Positions 6,979 to 15,758 of a stretch of DNA of 64,000 nt are shown here, one piece after another. Both the position numbers and the translations under genes were made by a program. The DNA lies in the NCBI RefSeq assembly GCF_001423745.1, contig NZ_LMPC01000027.1:176039-240038 (forward strand), given 5' to 3'. Source of the stretch: Arthrobacter sp. Leaf337. Lineage in GTDB: Bacteria; Actinomycetota; Actinomycetes; Actinomycetales; Micrococcaceae. Numbering within the stretch: position 1 is the first letter of the stretch; every line of letters starts with the position of its first letter. Under the pieces are notes generated by a model. It saw only the letters and a program-made list of their open reading frames with translations, was not told where the DNA came from and made no database searches.

Positions 6979-7989
6979 TTACCCGAGCAGCTTGCGCAGG
7001 TACTCGAGCTGGCGGTTCCACTGGTGTTCCTGGCCGCCCTCATGGTTGTTGAACCGGTACACCTCGATGTCCTTGGCCGGCGCCCCGCTGCCAGCGCCCG
7101 CGCCGTAGGCGTTGAAGCTGGCAAAAACGGTCGACGGCGGGCAGATGTCGTCCGCCTGCGCGGCCGAGAACAGCGCCGGCGCCGTGGCCGCCCGGCCCAG
7201 GTTGACGCCGTCGAAGTAGTTCAGCACGGCGAGGATCGACTCATATCGGTCGCGGTGGCGGGCGAGGAATGCGGCGATTTCCGGATAGGGCCCGCGCGGG
7301 GTGATGTCGATGGCGCGGGGGAAGTCCTGCAGGAACGGAACGTCCGGCAGCGCGGCGATCACGCCGTCGAGCCTTCCGGCCGCAAGCCCGGCCACGGCAA
7401 CGGTGATGCCGCCGCCCTGGCTGACGCCGGCAACCACTACCTTGGAGGCGTCGACGGCGGGATGCGCCTGCGCCGCCTCCACCGCGCGGAAGGCATCCAC
7501 ATAGACCCGGCGGTAGTAGTAGTCCTCGCGGCTTCCGGCGCCGCGGGTCATCAGTCCTGCGTGCGCCACGTCGCCGGCGGAGGGGTGCGGGTCCGCGGTG
7601 TGCCCCAGGAGTCCGCCGTAGCCCTGCCCGCGGGTGTCCATGATGAAGTGCGCGTAGCCGGCCTGCGCCCACTTGGTGTCCTGGTTGGACAGCCCGCGGC
7701 CGCCCGAATAGCCCGCGTACTGCACGACGACGGGGAGGGGCTCGTCCGCCGGGCGGTTCGCCGGCAAGTGCAGCCAGCCCTTCACCGGGGAACTGCCGAA
7801 TCCGGCAAACGTAACATCGAACGTGTCTACTACCGTGAGGTAGTTGTCCACGGGCTCGAAAACCGCGTCCAGCGGGTACGCCCGGGCTTCGCTGATGGTG
7901 CGGTCCCAGAAGGCATCGAGATCCGCCGGCGCGGTGACGCCGGACGTGTAGTTTCGGAGCTGCTCAAGCGGTAGGTCGAAAAGGGGCAT
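6979..7989 (-). CDS. Acetylxylan esterase / cephalosporin-C deacetylase family
   Basis: 336 residues of the AXE1 alpha/beta-hydrolase family. The oxyanion region is VVQYAGYSGGRG, DTRGQGYGG is present, the nucleophile Ser is in GVSQGG, and the catalytic His is in NNHEGGQEHQW near the end. These enzymes remove acetyl groups from sugars or oligosaccharides. There is no signal peptide, so it is likely intracellular and acts on imported acetylated oligosaccharides. It follows rhaB on the same strand after 150 bases and is probably the last gene of the rhamnose operon. Confidence 0.92.
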   Translation of the reverse strand: MPLFDLPLEQLRNYTSGVTAPADLDAFWDRTISEARAYPLDAVFEPVDNYLTVVDTFDVTFAGFGSSPVKGWLHLPANRPADEPLPVVVQYAGYSGGRGLSNQDTKWAQAGYAHFIMDTRGQGYGGLLGHTADPHPSAGDVAHAGLMTRGAGSREDYYYRRVYVDAFRAVEAAQAHPAVDASKVVVAGVSQGGGITVAVAGLAAGRLDGVIAALPDVPFLQDFPRAIDITPRGPYPEIAAFLARHRDRYESILAVLNYFDGVNLGRAATAPALFSAAQADDICPPSTVFASFNAYGAGAGSGAPAKDIEVYRFNNHEGGQEHQWNRQLEYLRKLLG

Positions 7990-8139
7990 CGGGATTCCGG
8001 TTCTGTGAAGCGGGCTGACATAGGCGTTGTAGAGATCGTGTCAGGCAGTCGCAGTGGTTGCCAGCCGCCGTGGCGCCAGGTTGAGGACTGTGTCCGAGTG
8101 CGGCCTGGGGTTACGTTCCTGGACGTGGCCGCGCACCTC

Positions 8140-9636
8140 TCAGACCAGCGCCGCCTGAAAGCTTTCCAGGGGCTGCGAGCCCCGCACCAGGGCCCGCAGC
8201 TCGCCGAGCCCTCCCGACACCACGCCTGCCGCCCGGGCCTGGACCAGCACGTTGCCGAGCGCGGTGGCCTCGACCGGTCCGGCGATGACGCGCTTGCCGG
8301 TGGCGTCGGCCGTGAGCTGGCACAGGAGCCGGTTCTGCGAGCCGCCGCCCACGATGTGCACAACATCGACGGGCACATCGGCGAGGCGTTCGGCGTCGGC
8401 GATGGTCCGGGCGTAACCCGCGGCGAGGCTGTCCAGGATGCAGCGGGTGATCGCGGCGGGGTTGTCGGTGAGGACCGCGCCGGTGTTGCGGACGGCCGCG
8501 CGGATCCGTTCAGGCATGTTGTCCGGGGCGATGAAGTAGGGGTCGTCGGCGTTGACCTGGGGTCCGCCGAACGGCAGCGCCGCGGCGCTGGCCAGCAGCT
8601 CGTCCAGCGTCGCCGTGTAACCCTGCTGAGCCCAGGTGCGCTGGCATTCGCTGAGCAGCCAGAGCCCGCCGACGTTGCGGAGGTACCGGATGGTGCCGTC
8701 CACGCCGCGTTCGTTGGTGAAGTTCGCCTGCCGGCTCGCATCGGTAAGCACGGGCTTCTTCAGCTCGACCCCGACGAGCGACCAGGTTCCCGACGAGATG
8801 TAGGCGAAGTTCCCGTGTTCGGCCGGGACGGCGGCGACGGCGGACGCGGTGTCGTGCGATCCGACGGCCACCACTTTCGTGGCCTCGGCCAGCCCGGTGC
8901 GGGCGGCGATGCCGGGCAGCAGGGTTCCGACCGTTTCGCCGGGCTGGATCAGCGGCGGGAACAGCTTCTTGGGCAGGCCCAGGGCGGCCAGGAACTCGGT
9001 GGCCCACTCCCCCGCGACGGCGTCAAACAGGCCCGTGGTGGAGGCATTCGTTGATTCCGTGCGCCGCTGCCCGGTGAGCAGGAACGCGATCAGATCCGGG
9101 ATGAGCAGGGCCTGCAGCCCGTCCAGGTCCTTCTCGGTGGCCAGCTGGTAGATGGTGTTGAACTGCAGGAACTGCAGGCCTGTGGTGGCGTAGAGCCGCG
9201 CCGGGTCGAGTTTCTTGTGGACCCGGGCGACGGCGGCACGGGACCGGTCATCGCGGTAGCTGAAGGGCTGGGCGATGAGGTCCCCGGCCGCATTCACCAG
9301 GCCGTAGTCCACTGCCCAGGTGTCGATCCCGATGCTGCTGATCGTCTCGCCGCGCCCGGCCGCGGTGCGGGCCGCGGCAGTGAGCCCGGTCAGCACCTCG
9401 GCGAACAGGGCGTCGAAATTCCAGCGCAGGCCGCCGTCGGACTCCACCACCCTGTTCGGGAAACGGTGCACCGTCTCCAGCTTCGCTGTGCCTTCAGCAC
9501 CGGCGCTATCCGAACCGGCACGGCCGGAAACACGGCCGAGGATGACCCGGCCGGAGGAGGCACCGATATCGACGGCAGCGAAGACACTGCCGGCGAACAA
9601 ACCGCCGTCGATATCGGTTGATGGCACGTTACTCAT
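8140..9636 (-). CDS. rhaB: L-rhamnulokinase
   Basis: 498 residues of the FGGY kinase family, with the ATP-binding start AAVDIGASSGRVILGR, GSHDTASAV in the middle and GGGSQNRLLCQ in the C-terminal domain. It phosphorylates L-rhamnulose to L-rhamnulose 1-phosphate. The start overlaps the stop of rhaEW by ATGA (9633-9636), so the two are translationally coupled. Identity is supported by the flanking isomerase, mutarotase and aldolase. Confidence 0.94.
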   Translation of the reverse strand: MSNVPSTDIDGGLFAGSVFAAVDIGASSGRVILGRVSGRAGSDSAGAEGTAKLETVHRFPNRVVESDGGLRWNFDALFAEVLTGLTAAARTAAGRGETISSIGIDTWAVDYGLVNAAGDLIAQPFSYRDDRSRAAVARVHKKLDPARLYATTGLQFLQFNTIYQLATEKDLDGLQALLIPDLIAFLLTGQRRTESTNASTTGLFDAVAGEWATEFLAALGLPKKLFPPLIQPGETVGTLLPGIAARTGLAEATKVVAVGSHDTASAVAAVPAEHGNFAYISSGTWSLVGVELKKPVLTDASRQANFTNERGVDGTIRYLRNVGGLWLLSECQRTWAQQGYTATLDELLASAAALPFGGPQVNADDPYFIAPDNMPERIRAAVRNTGAVLTDNPAAITRCILDSLAAGYARTIADAERLADVPVDVVHIVGGGSQNRLLCQLTADATGKRVIAGPVEATALGNVLVQARAAGVVSGGLGELRALVRGSQPLESFQAALV

Positions 9637-11669
9637 CGCAGGAAGGCGGCGGCCACACCGGCGTCCACGGGAATGTGGAGGCCGGTGGTGTGGGACAGTT
9701 CGGCACTCGTCAGGACCGCGGCGGCGTTGGCCACGTGCTCAGGCAGGACCTCGCGCTTGAGCAGGGTCCGCTGGGCGTAGTACTTGCCCAGTTCCTGCTC
9801 ATCCACACCGTAGACCGCGGCGCGCTTTGCGCCCCAGCCGCCGGCGAAGATCCCTGAGCCGCGGACCACGCCGTCGGGGTTGATGCCGTTGACGCGGATG
9901 CCGTATTCGCCCAGTTCGGCCGCGAGCAGCCGGACCTGGTGGGCCTGGTCGGCCTTGGTGGCGGAGTAGGCGATGTTGTTCGGGCCGGCGAACACGGAGT
10001 TCTTCGAGGAGATGTAAATGATGTCCCCGCCCATGTCCTGGTCGATCATGACCTTCGCCGCGGCCTTGGCCACCAGGAACGAACCCTTGGCCATGACGTT
10101 GTGCTGGATGTCCCAGTCCTTCTCCGTGGTTTCCAGCAGCGGCTTGGAGATGGAGAGCCCGGCGTTGTTGACCACCAGGTCCAGCCCGCCGAACGCCAGC
10201 ACCGCTTCCTGGATCGCCGCGGCGATCTGGGCTTCGTCGGTGACGTCGGCCTGCACGCCGATGGCCACGTCCGGCCCGCCGAGCTCGGCAGCGACAGCCT
10301 GGGCGTTCTCAAGGTTCAGGTCCGCAATCACGACGCAGGCGCCTTCCGCGGCGAGGCGGGTGGCGATGGCCTTGCCGATGCCGGACGCCGCACCGGTCAC
10401 AAGGGCGATGCGGGTGGCGTGCGACTTCGGCTTGGGCAGGCGGGCCAGCTTCGCTTCTTCCAGCGCCCAGTATTCGATCCGGAACTTCTCGGATTCCTCG
10501 ATCGGGGCGTAGGTGGAGACCGCCTCGGCGCCGCGCATCACGTTGATCGCGTTGAGGTAGAACTCACCGGCAACGCGGGCGGTCTGCTTGTTGGCGCCGA
10601 AGGAGAACATCCCCACACCCGGGACCAGCACGATGGCCGGGTCCGCGCCACGCAGGGCGGGGGAATCTGCGTCGGCATGGCGGTCGTAGTAGGCCTGGTA
10701 GTCCTCGCGGTAGTCGGCGTGCAGCTCATGCAGCCGGGCGATGGAGTCCTCCACCGAGGCGTCGGCGGGCAGGTCCAGGATCAGCGGCTTGACCTTGGTG
10801 CGCAGGAAGTGGTCCGGGCAGGAGGTGCCCAGGGCTCCCAGCCTTGGGTGCTCCGCAGACTCCAGGAACTCAAGCACGACGGCGTCATCACTGAAGTGCC
10901 CCAGCTGCGGTTTGTCCGTGGACGCCAGCCCGCGGATCACCGGTGCCAGCGCGGCGGCCTTGGCCCGGCGTTCTGCTTCGGGGAGTGCGGCGTAGCCGGG
11001 AAGCTTCGCGCCGAACGGCTGCGGACGGCCGTTTTCGGCGATGTAGTTTTCGGCCTGGTCGATGATCCAGAGCGAGTTCGCTTCCGCTTCCTCGCTGGTG
11101 GCGCCCCAGGCGGTGATGCCGTGGCCGCCCAGGATGGTGCCGACGGCCTGCGGGTTGGCTTCCTTGATCGCGGCGATGTCCAGGCCAAGCTGGAAACCGG
11201 GGCGGCGCCACGGCACCCACACCACCTTGTCACCGAAGATCTTGGTGGTCAGTGCCTCCCCGTCCACCGCGGTGGCAATGGCGATGCCCGAGTCCGGGTG
11301 CAGGTGGTCCACGTGCGCCGCGTCCACCAGGCCGTGCATCGCGGTGTCGATCGACGGCGCAGCGCCGCCCTTGCCGTGCAGGCAGTAATCAAAAGCGGCC
11401 ACCATTTCGTCTTCGCGGTCCACCCCGGGGTAGACATTCTTCAGTGCGTTCAGCCGGTCCAGGCGGAGCACTGCCAGGTTTTCGGCTTTCAGGGTGCCGA
11501 GGTCCCCGCCGGAGCCCTTGACCCAGAGCAGCTGGACGTCCTCGCCCGTGACCGGGTCCTTCTCGGTGCCCTTCGCAGAGGTGTTGCCGCCGGCGAAGTT
11601 GGTGTTCCGCTTGTCCGCACCCAGGCGGTTGGAACGTGCAATCAGGTCTTCAACAGTCTTGTTAGTCAT
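9633..11669 (-). CDS. rhaEW: Bifunctional rhamnulose-1-phosphate aldolase / short-chain dehydrogenase
   Basis: 678 residues. The N-terminal half (to about 400) is a class II aldolase domain (FAGGNTSAKG, HPDSGIAIATA, ILGGHGITAWG). The C-terminal part is an SDR with IALVTGAASGIGKAIA, NNAG and the YSATK catalytic Tyr-Lys. This is the RhaEW architecture, which cleaves rhamnulose 1-phosphate to DHAP and L-lactaldehyde and then acts on lactaldehyde. The start at 11669 (MTNKTVEDL) is preferred: the longer open frame to 11858 runs antisense-like inside rhaI and lacks family similarity. It lies four bases after rhaI. Confidence 0.94.
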   Translation of the reverse strand: MTNKTVEDLIARSNRLGADKRNTNFAGGNTSAKGTEKDPVTGEDVQLLWVKGSGGDLGTLKAENLAVLRLDRLNALKNVYPGVDREDEMVAAFDYCLHGKGGAAPSIDTAMHGLVDAAHVDHLHPDSGIAIATAVDGEALTTKIFGDKVVWVPWRRPGFQLGLDIAAIKEANPQAVGTILGGHGITAWGATSEEAEANSLWIIDQAENYIAENGRPQPFGAKLPGYAALPEAERRAKAAALAPVIRGLASTDKPQLGHFSDDAVVLEFLESAEHPRLGALGTSCPDHFLRTKVKPLILDLPADASVEDSIARLHELHADYREDYQAYYDRHADADSPALRGADPAIVLVPGVGMFSFGANKQTARVAGEFYLNAINVMRGAEAVSTYAPIEESEKFRIEYWALEEAKLARLPKPKSHATRIALVTGAASGIGKAIATRLAAEGACVVIADLNLENAQAVAAELGGPDVAIGVQADVTDEAQIAAAIQEAVLAFGGLDLVVNNAGLSISKPLLETTEKDWDIQHNVMAKGSFLVAKAAAKVMIDQDMGGDIIYISSKNSVFAGPNNIAYSATKADQAHQVRLLAAELGEYGIRVNGINPDGVVRGSGIFAGGWGAKRAAVYGVDEQELGKYYAQRTLLKREVLPEHVANAAAVLTSAELSHTTGLHIPVDAGVAAAFLR

Positions 11670-11673
11670 GCTC

Positions 11674-12840
11674 TTATGCGCCCCATCCGGCCTGGTGACC
11701 GCCCACGCGGTCTTCGTTGATCTGTTTCTGGTAGCCGCTGGCCCTGAAGGCCGCCAGCGGGTCCGCGGGCAGGCCGCGGGACTCGCGCCAGTCGGCCAGG
11801 ATGGGCCGGACGTCTGTGTAGAAGGCATCGTTGAACACCGCATTCGCGGCCAGGACATCGCCGGCGCGCTGGGCTTCGCCCAGGGCGGCGGTGTCGATCA
11901 GCAGCGCCCGCGCGGTCATTTCCTGGACGTTGAGGACGGAGCGGATCTGGCCCGGGATCTTCTCTTCCAGGTTGTGGCACTGATCCAGCATCAGGGCCAC
12001 ACCGGAGTCCTTCCCGAACCCGCCGCCGCGGATCACCTCGTGCATGATGCGGAACAGCTGGAACGGGTCCGCCGCACCGACGATCAGGTCATCATCGGCG
12101 TAGAAGCGGGAGTTGAAGTCGAAGGAACCGAGCTTGCCCAGGCGCAGCAGCTGCATGACGATGAACTCAATGTTGGTGCCCGGCGCGTGGTGGCCGGTGT
12201 CCAGGCAGACGAACGCCTTCTCGCCCAAAGCGAGGGTCTGGGCGTAGGACGTGCCCCAGTCCGGAACGTCGGTGTGGTAAAAAGCCGGCTCGAAGAACTT
12301 GTACTCCAGCACCAGGCGCTGGTTATCGCCCAGGGCGGCGTAGATCTCCTGCAGGGACGCGGCGAGGCGGTCCTGCCGGCCGCGCATGTCGTCCTGGCCC
12401 GGGTAGTTGGTGCCGTCCGCCAGCCAGATCTTCAAATCGCTCGAGCCCGTGGCGTGCATGATCTCCAGGCACTCGAGGTGGTGATCGATGGCCCGGCGGC
12501 GCACTGAATCGTTCGAGGAGGTCAGGGAACCGAACTTGTACTCGTCGTCCTGGAACGTGTTCGAGTTAATGGTGCCCAGCCCCACGCCCAGGCCCGCCGC
12601 GTACTCGCGCAGGGCGGCGTAGTCATCCACCTTGTCCCACGGAATGTGCAGGGCAACGGTGGGAGCCAGGCCGGTCAGTTCGTGCACCTTCGCGGCGTCG
12701 GCGATCTTCTCCTGCACGGTCCGCGGGGTGCCCGGCGTGCCGAACACCTTGAAGCGGGTGCCCGAGTTGCCATAGGCCCAGGAGGGTACTTCAATGGCAA
12801 GCTCTTCCAGCCTGCCCAGCGCCGTTGCTACGTCATTCAT
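11674..12840 (-). CDS. rhaI: L-rhamnose isomerase (RhaI type)
   Basis: 388 residues of the xylose-isomerase-like TIM-barrel family, the Pseudomonas/actinobacterial RhaI type rather than E. coli RhaA. Visible landmarks are HIPWDK, the metal/substrate region LEYKFFEPAFYHTDVPDWG, CLDTGHHAPGTNIEF and FDFNSRFYADDD. It converts L-rhamnose to L-rhamnulose. It is in one operon with rhaM upstream (78-base gap) and rhaEW downstream (4-base gap). Confidence 0.95.
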   Translation of the reverse strand: MNDVATALGRLEELAIEVPSWAYGNSGTRFKVFGTPGTPRTVQEKIADAAKVHELTGLAPTVALHIPWDKVDDYAALREYAAGLGVGLGTINSNTFQDDEYKFGSLTSSNDSVRRRAIDHHLECLEIMHATGSSDLKIWLADGTNYPGQDDMRGRQDRLAASLQEIYAALGDNQRLVLEYKFFEPAFYHTDVPDWGTSYAQTLALGEKAFVCLDTGHHAPGTNIEFIVMQLLRLGKLGSFDFNSRFYADDDLIVGAADPFQLFRIMHEVIRGGGFGKDSGVALMLDQCHNLEEKIPGQIRSVLNVQEMTARALLIDTAALGEAQRAGDVLAANAVFNDAFYTDVRPILADWRESRGLPADPLAAFRASGYQKQINEDRVGGHQAGWGA

Positions 12841-12918
12841 GTTGGTTATTCCGGTCTCTTGTGTTGCTGCGGTATGGGGGTGGTGGTGCTGCGGCCCCGC
12901 TGCTGGAGCCTGGGTGAC

Positions 12919-13275
12919 TCAGCGTGCTGTGGCCTCCGCCGCCGCAAGCTGATCGTCAAGATTGAAGACTTCTTCGAGGACCAGGAACCCTTCGTCGGGG
13001 GCTTGATCCGTGTTGTCCGGATTGTCAAAAAGAGAGGCCATCTCCGCCTGCCAGCGGGCGTTGACTTCCGTGAGCGCCATCCGCGCCCTCACGGCGTCGA
13101 AGTCGTCGCATTCCACGTAGCCCACCAGCAGCCCGTCCGTGCCCAGGAACAGCGAGTAGTTGTGCCAGCCCGCATCCTTGAGCGCGCCCAGCATCTCCGG
13201 CCAGACGGCCGCGTGCCTGCGCCTGTACTCATCGATCAGTCCCGGTTGGACGGAGGAGCGGAAACACACCCTCAT
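12919..13275 (-). CDS. rhaM: L-rhamnose mutarotase
   Basis: 118 residues of the RhaM/RhaU ferredoxin-like fold, with MRVCFRSSVQPGLIDEYRRR, HAAVWPEML and WHNYSLFL. It interconverts alpha- and beta-L-rhamnose for the isomerase. It is somewhat longer than the usual 104 or so residues because of an acidic tail (DQAPDEGFLVLEEVFNLDDQ). The start at 13275 has AGGAG upstream; the open frame continues to 13329 but would include the operator. It is the first gene of the rha operon. Confidence 0.93.
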   Translation of the reverse strand: MRVCFRSSVQPGLIDEYRRRHAAVWPEMLGALKDAGWHNYSLFLGTDGLLVGYVECDDFDAVRARMALTEVNARWQAEMASLFDNPDNTDQAPDEGFLVLEEVFNLDDQLAAAEATAR

Positions 13276-13303
13276 CTGCGACTCTCCTGAATTTCGGATT
13301 CTT

Positions 13304-13328
13304 TGAATCGTTTCATTGTTACGATTCA
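13304..13328. promoter_or_regulatory. Paired LacI-type operator before rhaM
   Basis: TGAATCGTTTCA (13304-13315) and its inverted partner TGTTACGATTCA (13317-13328) together make a larger perfect CTTTGAATCG / CGATTCAAAG palindrome. The site overlaps the rhaM -10 region and lies 170 bases before the divergent LacI gene. Similar sites occur at 21514 and 22413. Confidence 0.8.
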
Positions 13329-13357
13329 AAGTACTCTTGAAGTCGAGTAGGTGTCAA
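13328..13357 (-). promoter_or_regulatory. rha operon promoter
   Basis: TTGACA (13357-13352), an 18-base spacer and TACTTT (13333-13328), directly followed by the operator pair. A bound LacI protein would block open-complex formation. Confidence 0.65.
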
Positions 13358-13500
13358 GCATTTGTCAGTGGATGAAAACCGTTTATCCGGGAATGCCGTT
13401 TCGCTCGCAAGGGAACCCGCACCGGGCAAGGACAATTGGCGCGAGGGGTGTGATCCGGGCGTTTGCACACGCGGCCCCGCACGAGAGAGCTTGGAGAAAC

Positions 13501-14541
13501 ATGTCACGGTCAGCCAGCATCAAGGATGTTGCGAACCATGCCCGCGTAGCGGTGGGCACGGTTTCCAATGTCCTGAACTACCCGGACCGGGTGTCACAGC
13601 GGACCAAGGATCGGGTTCTGCAGGCCATCGACGAGCTCGGGTTCGTCCGCAACGACGCAGCGCGCCAGCTCCGGGCCGGGCACAGCCGCACCATCGGCCT
13701 GATCGTGCTCGACGTCGGCAACCCGTTCTTCACTTCCGTGGTCCGCGCCGCCGAGGATGCCGCCGCCCTGCAGGGAAGCGCCGTCCTGCTCGGAGACAGC
13801 GGCCATGATGCGAGCCGCGAGTCGAACTACATCGACCTCTTCCAGGAACAGCGGGTCCAGGGCCTGCTCATCTCGCCGGTGGGCGATGTCACCGAGCGCC
13901 TCGACCAGTTGCGCGAACGCGGCGTGCCCACCGTCCTGGTGGACCGGCTGGCCGACGAGTCCAGGTACAGTTCCGTTTCCGTTGACGACGACGCCGGCGG
14001 CTACCTTGCGGCGCGGCACCTGCTGGACATCGGCCGCCGTCGGCTCGCTTTCGTGGGAGGCCCGACGTCGATACGCCAGGTGGCGGACCGCCTCCAGGGG
14101 GCGCAACGCGCCGTCGCCGAGGTTCCGGACGCTTCCTTGGAAGTGTTGGATTCCGCCGGGCAAACGGTCCTGGCGGGCCGCGGCGTGGGCGACCAACTGG
14201 TCCGCCGCAGCGCCGGCGAACTTCCGGACGGAATGTTCTGCGCCAATGACCTGCTCGCCCTGGGCGTGATGCAGTCCCTCACCATGCTCCACACGCTGCG
14301 GATTCCGGAAGACATCGCCCTGATCGGCTACGACGACATCGACTTCGCCGTGTCCGCCGTGGTGCCGCTCTCGTCCATCCGCCAGCCCACGGAAGCACTC
14401 GGCCGGACCGCCATCGAGCTGCTGACCGAGGAAGTGGACGCCATGGGATCCGCCTCGGACCGACCCCACCACCGCGCCGTGATCTTCACTCCTGAACTGG
14501 TGGTGCGGCAAAGCACGGCGGGTGCCGCCACCCCGGAGTAG
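13501..14541 (+). CDS. LacI family regulator of the rhamnose operon
   Basis: 346 residues with an N-terminal LacI HTH (ASIKDVANHARVAVGTVSNV, residues 5-24) and hinge, then a periplasmic-binding-protein-like sensor (GLIVLDVGNPFFTSVVRAAE, FCANDLLALGVM, IGYDDIDFA). The ATG at 13501 with TTGGAG upstream fits the canonical HTH position; the open frame upstream to 13351 does not. Divergent from rhaM with a strong operator in between, it is very likely the rhamnose-responsive repressor. It may also control the transporter and rhamnosidase at 19-28 kb. Confidence 0.92.
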   Translation: MSRSASIKDVANHARVAVGTVSNVLNYPDRVSQRTKDRVLQAIDELGFVRNDAARQLRAGHSRTIGLIVLDVGNPFFTSVVRAAEDAAALQGSAVLLGDSGHDASRESNYIDLFQEQRVQGLLISPVGDVTERLDQLRERGVPTVLVDRLADESRYSSVSVDDDAGGYLAARHLLDIGRRRLAFVGGPTSIRQVADRLQGAQRAVAEVPDASLEVLDSAGQTVLAGRGVGDQLVRRSAGELPDGMFCANDLLALGVMQSLTMLHTLRIPEDIALIGYDDIDFAVSAVVPLSSIRQPTEALGRTAIELLTEEVDAMGSASDRPHHRAVIFTPELVVRQSTAGAATPE

Positions 14542-14566
14542 GCGCGCCGGGAGGACGCTCAGGCCC

Positions 14567-14595
14567 TTGCCTGCGATACCCCATGGGGGTATCTT
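14567..14595 (+). promoter_or_regulatory. Promoter with CsoR-like operator in its spacer
   Basis: TTGCCT (14567-14572), 17 bases and TATCTT (14590-14595), with the ATG at 14601. The spacer and -10 edge hold the palindrome GATACCCCATGGGGGTATC (14575-14593). The ATACCCC...GGGGTAT pattern resembles operators of the CsoR/RcnR/FrmR copper-, nickel- or formaldehyde-sensing family. No such regulator gene is in the window. Confidence 0.6.
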
Positions 14596-14600
14596 GAACT

Positions 14601-15632
14601 ATGCCGTTGCGCTCCTTTTTCCGCCGCACCCGTTCAGCGCCGGGCCGGCCGCTGCCTCACGGAAATCGACGACGGCGGGCACTCCGGATCGCCGTCGCGG
14701 CCGTGTTGACGATCATCGGTTTGCTGGTGGCCTCCACAGCGGCGAATCTCGTCCTGGAAGGGACTGAACGCTCGAATGCCGTGGCGTACGGGGAGAAAGT
14801 CCGGATCGACCAGGGCACCATCAATGTCTCCCGTTCCGGGGAAACCGGTCCGACGATCGTGCTGCTCAGCGGGCTGGGCACGCCCGCCCCGGTGCTGGAC
14901 TTCGCTCCGCTGGTGCGGGAACTGACAGGTTTCCGGGTGGTGGCGGTGGAGGGTTTCGGCTACGGCTACAGCGACATGACCGCCCGGCCCCGGACCATCG
15001 AGAACATGAGCGAGGAACTTCATACCGTGCTGTCCACACTCGCCGTCGACCGACCGTACATCCTTGCCGGGCATTCAATAGCAGGCTTTACCACCCTGTA
15101 CTACGCCAACAAGTACCCTGCGGAAGTGTCTGCCGTTATCGGCATCGACCCCTCGGTGCCCGCCGGCATGGCCTCCGAACAAGATCCCGCCCACACCGAT
15201 GCGCCGGCCGCAGGCAACTTCTGGGAACGGCTTCCTTCGACCACCGGCCTGGTCCGCTGGGCCGCGGCGTTGGGCCTGGCAGACCCGGCAGGCGACAACC
15301 ACACGCCGGAAGAACGCGAGCAGATGCGCATGCTGGCCAGCTGGAACTACGGCAACGGGGCGCTGACCGACGAAACGAACCGGGTGGCCGAGAACGCGGC
15401 GAAGCTCCGAGCGCTCAGCTACCCTGGCCACGTTCCCGTCCTTGAGTTCCTGTCCCGGGAAACGATCAACCAGCAGCCGGCATGGCTGGGCTCCCACGAA
15501 CGCCAGCTGCAACATGTGGCGCGCCACGAGCTGGTCATCCTCGACGGGAACCACTACCTGCACTGGACGCAGTCCAAGGCCATGGCGACGAAAATAGCCG
15601 AATTCCTGAAACCGGCCGGCACCGTTCCCTGA
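14601..15632 (+). CDS. Membrane-anchored alpha/beta hydrolase
   Basis: 343 residues. A basic head (residues 1-30) is followed by one hydrophobic segment (IAVAAVLTIIGLLVASTAAN, about 33-52), then an alpha/beta hydrolase outside: LLSGLGTPAPVLDF, nucleophile Ser in AGHSIAGF, and His in DGNHYLHW. A signal anchor with an extracellular catalytic domain is likely. The substrate cannot be inferred. The start fits a leaderless transcript; upstream sits a CsoR-like operator, hinting at a metal or aldehyde stress input. Confidence 0.85.
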   Translation: MPLRSFFRRTRSAPGRPLPHGNRRRRALRIAVAAVLTIIGLLVASTAANLVLEGTERSNAVAYGEKVRIDQGTINVSRSGETGPTIVLLSGLGTPAPVLDFAPLVRELTGFRVVAVEGFGYGYSDMTARPRTIENMSEELHTVLSTLAVDRPYILAGHSIAGFTTLYYANKYPAEVSAVIGIDPSVPAGMASEQDPAHTDAPAAGNFWERLPSTTGLVRWAAALGLADPAGDNHTPEEREQMRMLASWNYGNGALTDETNRVAENAAKLRALSYPGHVPVLEFLSRETINQQPAWLGSHERQLQHVARHELVILDGNHYLHWTQSKAMATKIAEFLKPAGTVP

Positions 15633-15758
15633 CCATCCGCGGTCCAATCGTGCGCCGGATCATCAGTTCGGGAGGGGCTACCAGTACCCGTATCAAGAGG
15701 CCCTCCCGCCGGGGATCCACTTCCAGTTGTATGGGCATAAACAACGAAAGGAACACCC

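Noticed and set aside
6806..7021. 71-codon minus-strand frame across the palindromic repeat
   Set aside because: It runs through the repeat and the aro promoter and has no homology; the aromatic leader peptide is in a different frame.
9939..11720. 593-codon plus-strand open frame inside rhaEW
   Set aside because: It is the complement of a well-supported bifunctional aldolase/SDR gene; composition is Val/Gly/Arg-rich with no family motif. High GC makes such shadows common.
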